NCBI RefSeq assembly: GCF_014648895.1
Contig: NZ_BMRZ01000002.1
Coordinates: forward strand, 558,001-622,000
Direction: 5' to 3'
DNA: 64,000 bases
Source of the DNA: Streptomyces tanashiensis
GTDB taxonomy: Bacteria > Actinomycetota > Actinomycetes > Streptomycetales > Streptomycetaceae
Notes under the pieces: model-generated
Database searches by the model: none
What the model was told of the DNA's origin: nothing
What the model saw: only the letters and a program-made list of their open reading frames with translations
Position numbers and translations under genes: made by a program
In this document: one piece after another, positions 63,350 through 64,000 of the stretch
How the letters are laid out: each line of letters begins with the position of its first letter
Numbering within the stretch: position 1 is the stretch's first letter

Positions 63350-63465
63350 GGGGAGGGGGCTCGCCTCGGGCCGGGTCGGTCCTCGGACCCGCCCGGGCCC
63401 GTGCCCGACGGCGGCGCCCGACACGCAGGGGCCTTGCCCGGTCGTGGCGGCCCGGTCGGTGTCTG

Positions 63466-64000
63466 ATGGCTGACGTGTTGGATACTCGGCAGTTCCGGTC
63501 CGCTACGGAGGCGGCTCTGATGTCGCTGGCCGTGGCGGTTTGCTACTTCGCGGCCGGACGACTCGGCCTGATGGGCCGCCTCGTCGTCGAAGGCGTGGTG
63601 GTCACCCCCATCTGGCCGCCCACCGGCGTCGCCGTCGCCGCCTTGCTGCTGCTCGGCGCGCGGGTCTGGCCTGGGATCGCCCTCGGCTCCTTCCTCGTCA
63701 TCGCCTCCCTCACCACTCCGGGGCCCACCACAGCGGTCACCGTGGCCAGCAACACCGTCGCACCACTGTGCGCCTTCCTGCTGCTGCGACGGGCCGGCTT
63801 CCGGCTCGACATGGCGCGGCTGCGGGACGGACTCTCCCTGGTCTTCCTCGGCGGGTTCGGCGCCATGCTGATCAGCGCGACCGCGGGGGTCGGACTGCAG
63901 GTGGCGAAGAGCTCCCTGGACAAGAGCGAGTTCTGGCCCGTCTGGCTGGCCTGGTGGGTGGGCGACACCATGGGGGTACTGCTCGTCGCCCCGCTCCTCC
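63466..64000 (+). CDS. MASE1-domain membrane sensor (3' end beyond window)
   Basis: The first 178 residues of a MASE1 integral-membrane sensor: ALMSLAVAVCYFAAGRLGLMG, VTPIWPPTGVAVAALLLLGARVWPGIALGSFL, TVASNTVAPLCAFLLLRRAGF and VWLAWWVGDTMGVLLVAPLL. MASE1 is an N-terminal sensing module usually joined to a kinase, cyclase or phosphatase output that lies outside the window. The upstream SpoIIE phosphatase suggests the same signalling line. Confidence 0.88.
   Translation, partial: MADVLDTRQFRSATEAALMSLAVAVCYFAAGRLGLMGRLVVEGVVVTPIWPPTGVAVAALLLLGARVWPGIALGSFLVIASLTTPGPTTAVTVASNTVAPLCAFLLLRRAGFRLDMARLRDGLSLVFLGGFGAMLISATAGVGLQVAKSSLDKSEFWPVWLAWWVGDTMGVLLVAPLL

Overview
The window is actinobacterial. 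The high G+C, frequent GTG and TTG starts, a complete conservon (cvnA-D), DUF6397 and MHYT proteins, SpoIIE-type phosphatases and many Ser/Thr kinases all point to Streptomyces or a very close relative. No tRNA, rRNA or CRISPR array was seen.

Positions 1-25383 look like ordinary, tightly packed chromosome. They hold an ATP-dependent DNA ligase (cut by the window start), DUF6397, a roadblock protein, a PPOX-fold oxidoreductase, the cvnABCD conservon with an MHYT membrane protein, a methyltransferase, a substrate-binding-protein remnant, a secreted alpha/beta hydrolase, a MOSC protein and a membrane desaturase. Then come an SNF2 helicase/SWIM pair, a membrane protein, folD behind a clear ZTP riboswitch, and a GAF-winged-helix regulator followed by an aldehyde dehydrogenase (ALDH).

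From 25384 onward the character changes. The last ~60 bp of the ALDH gene plus its terminator hairpin recur, with synonymous differences, at about 28951, 34466, 41573 and (decayed) 57317. Copies 1 and 3 are followed by C-terminal remnants of one tyrosine-integrase family, pointing at the att copy. Copies 2, 4 and 5 are preceded by a conserved arm-like repeat, and a further copy of that repeat lies at 60173. I read this as tandem accretion of genomic islands at an attB made of the ALDH 3' end. No intact integrase remains.

Island cargo, in order: (A) two near-identical small secreted proteins on the arms of a ~650-bp inverted repeat; (B) a 1407-aa subtilisin with a BNR-type propeller and a divergent TrmB/LuxR-like regulator; (C) a PucR-type regulator divergent from a ferredoxin reductase-desaturase operon, a deleted PIN gene, a two-ORF S74 chaperone-domain locus and a frameshifted thioredoxin-like gene; (D) a sulfatase, a mosaic ORF, an MFS exporter, IS remnants, a LysR-PhzF-ornithine cyclodeaminase locus and twin Ser/Thr kinases with PQQ-like propellers.

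Positions 57317-62500 mix live genes (a RibD/DHFR-like reductase and an AraC regulator) with wrecked ones: a glutamate synthase fragment, a TPP-enzyme N terminus, a flavin reductase with a deletion, and others. After 62507 intact signalling genes resume: a SpoIIE phosphatase and a MASE1 sensor cut by the window end.
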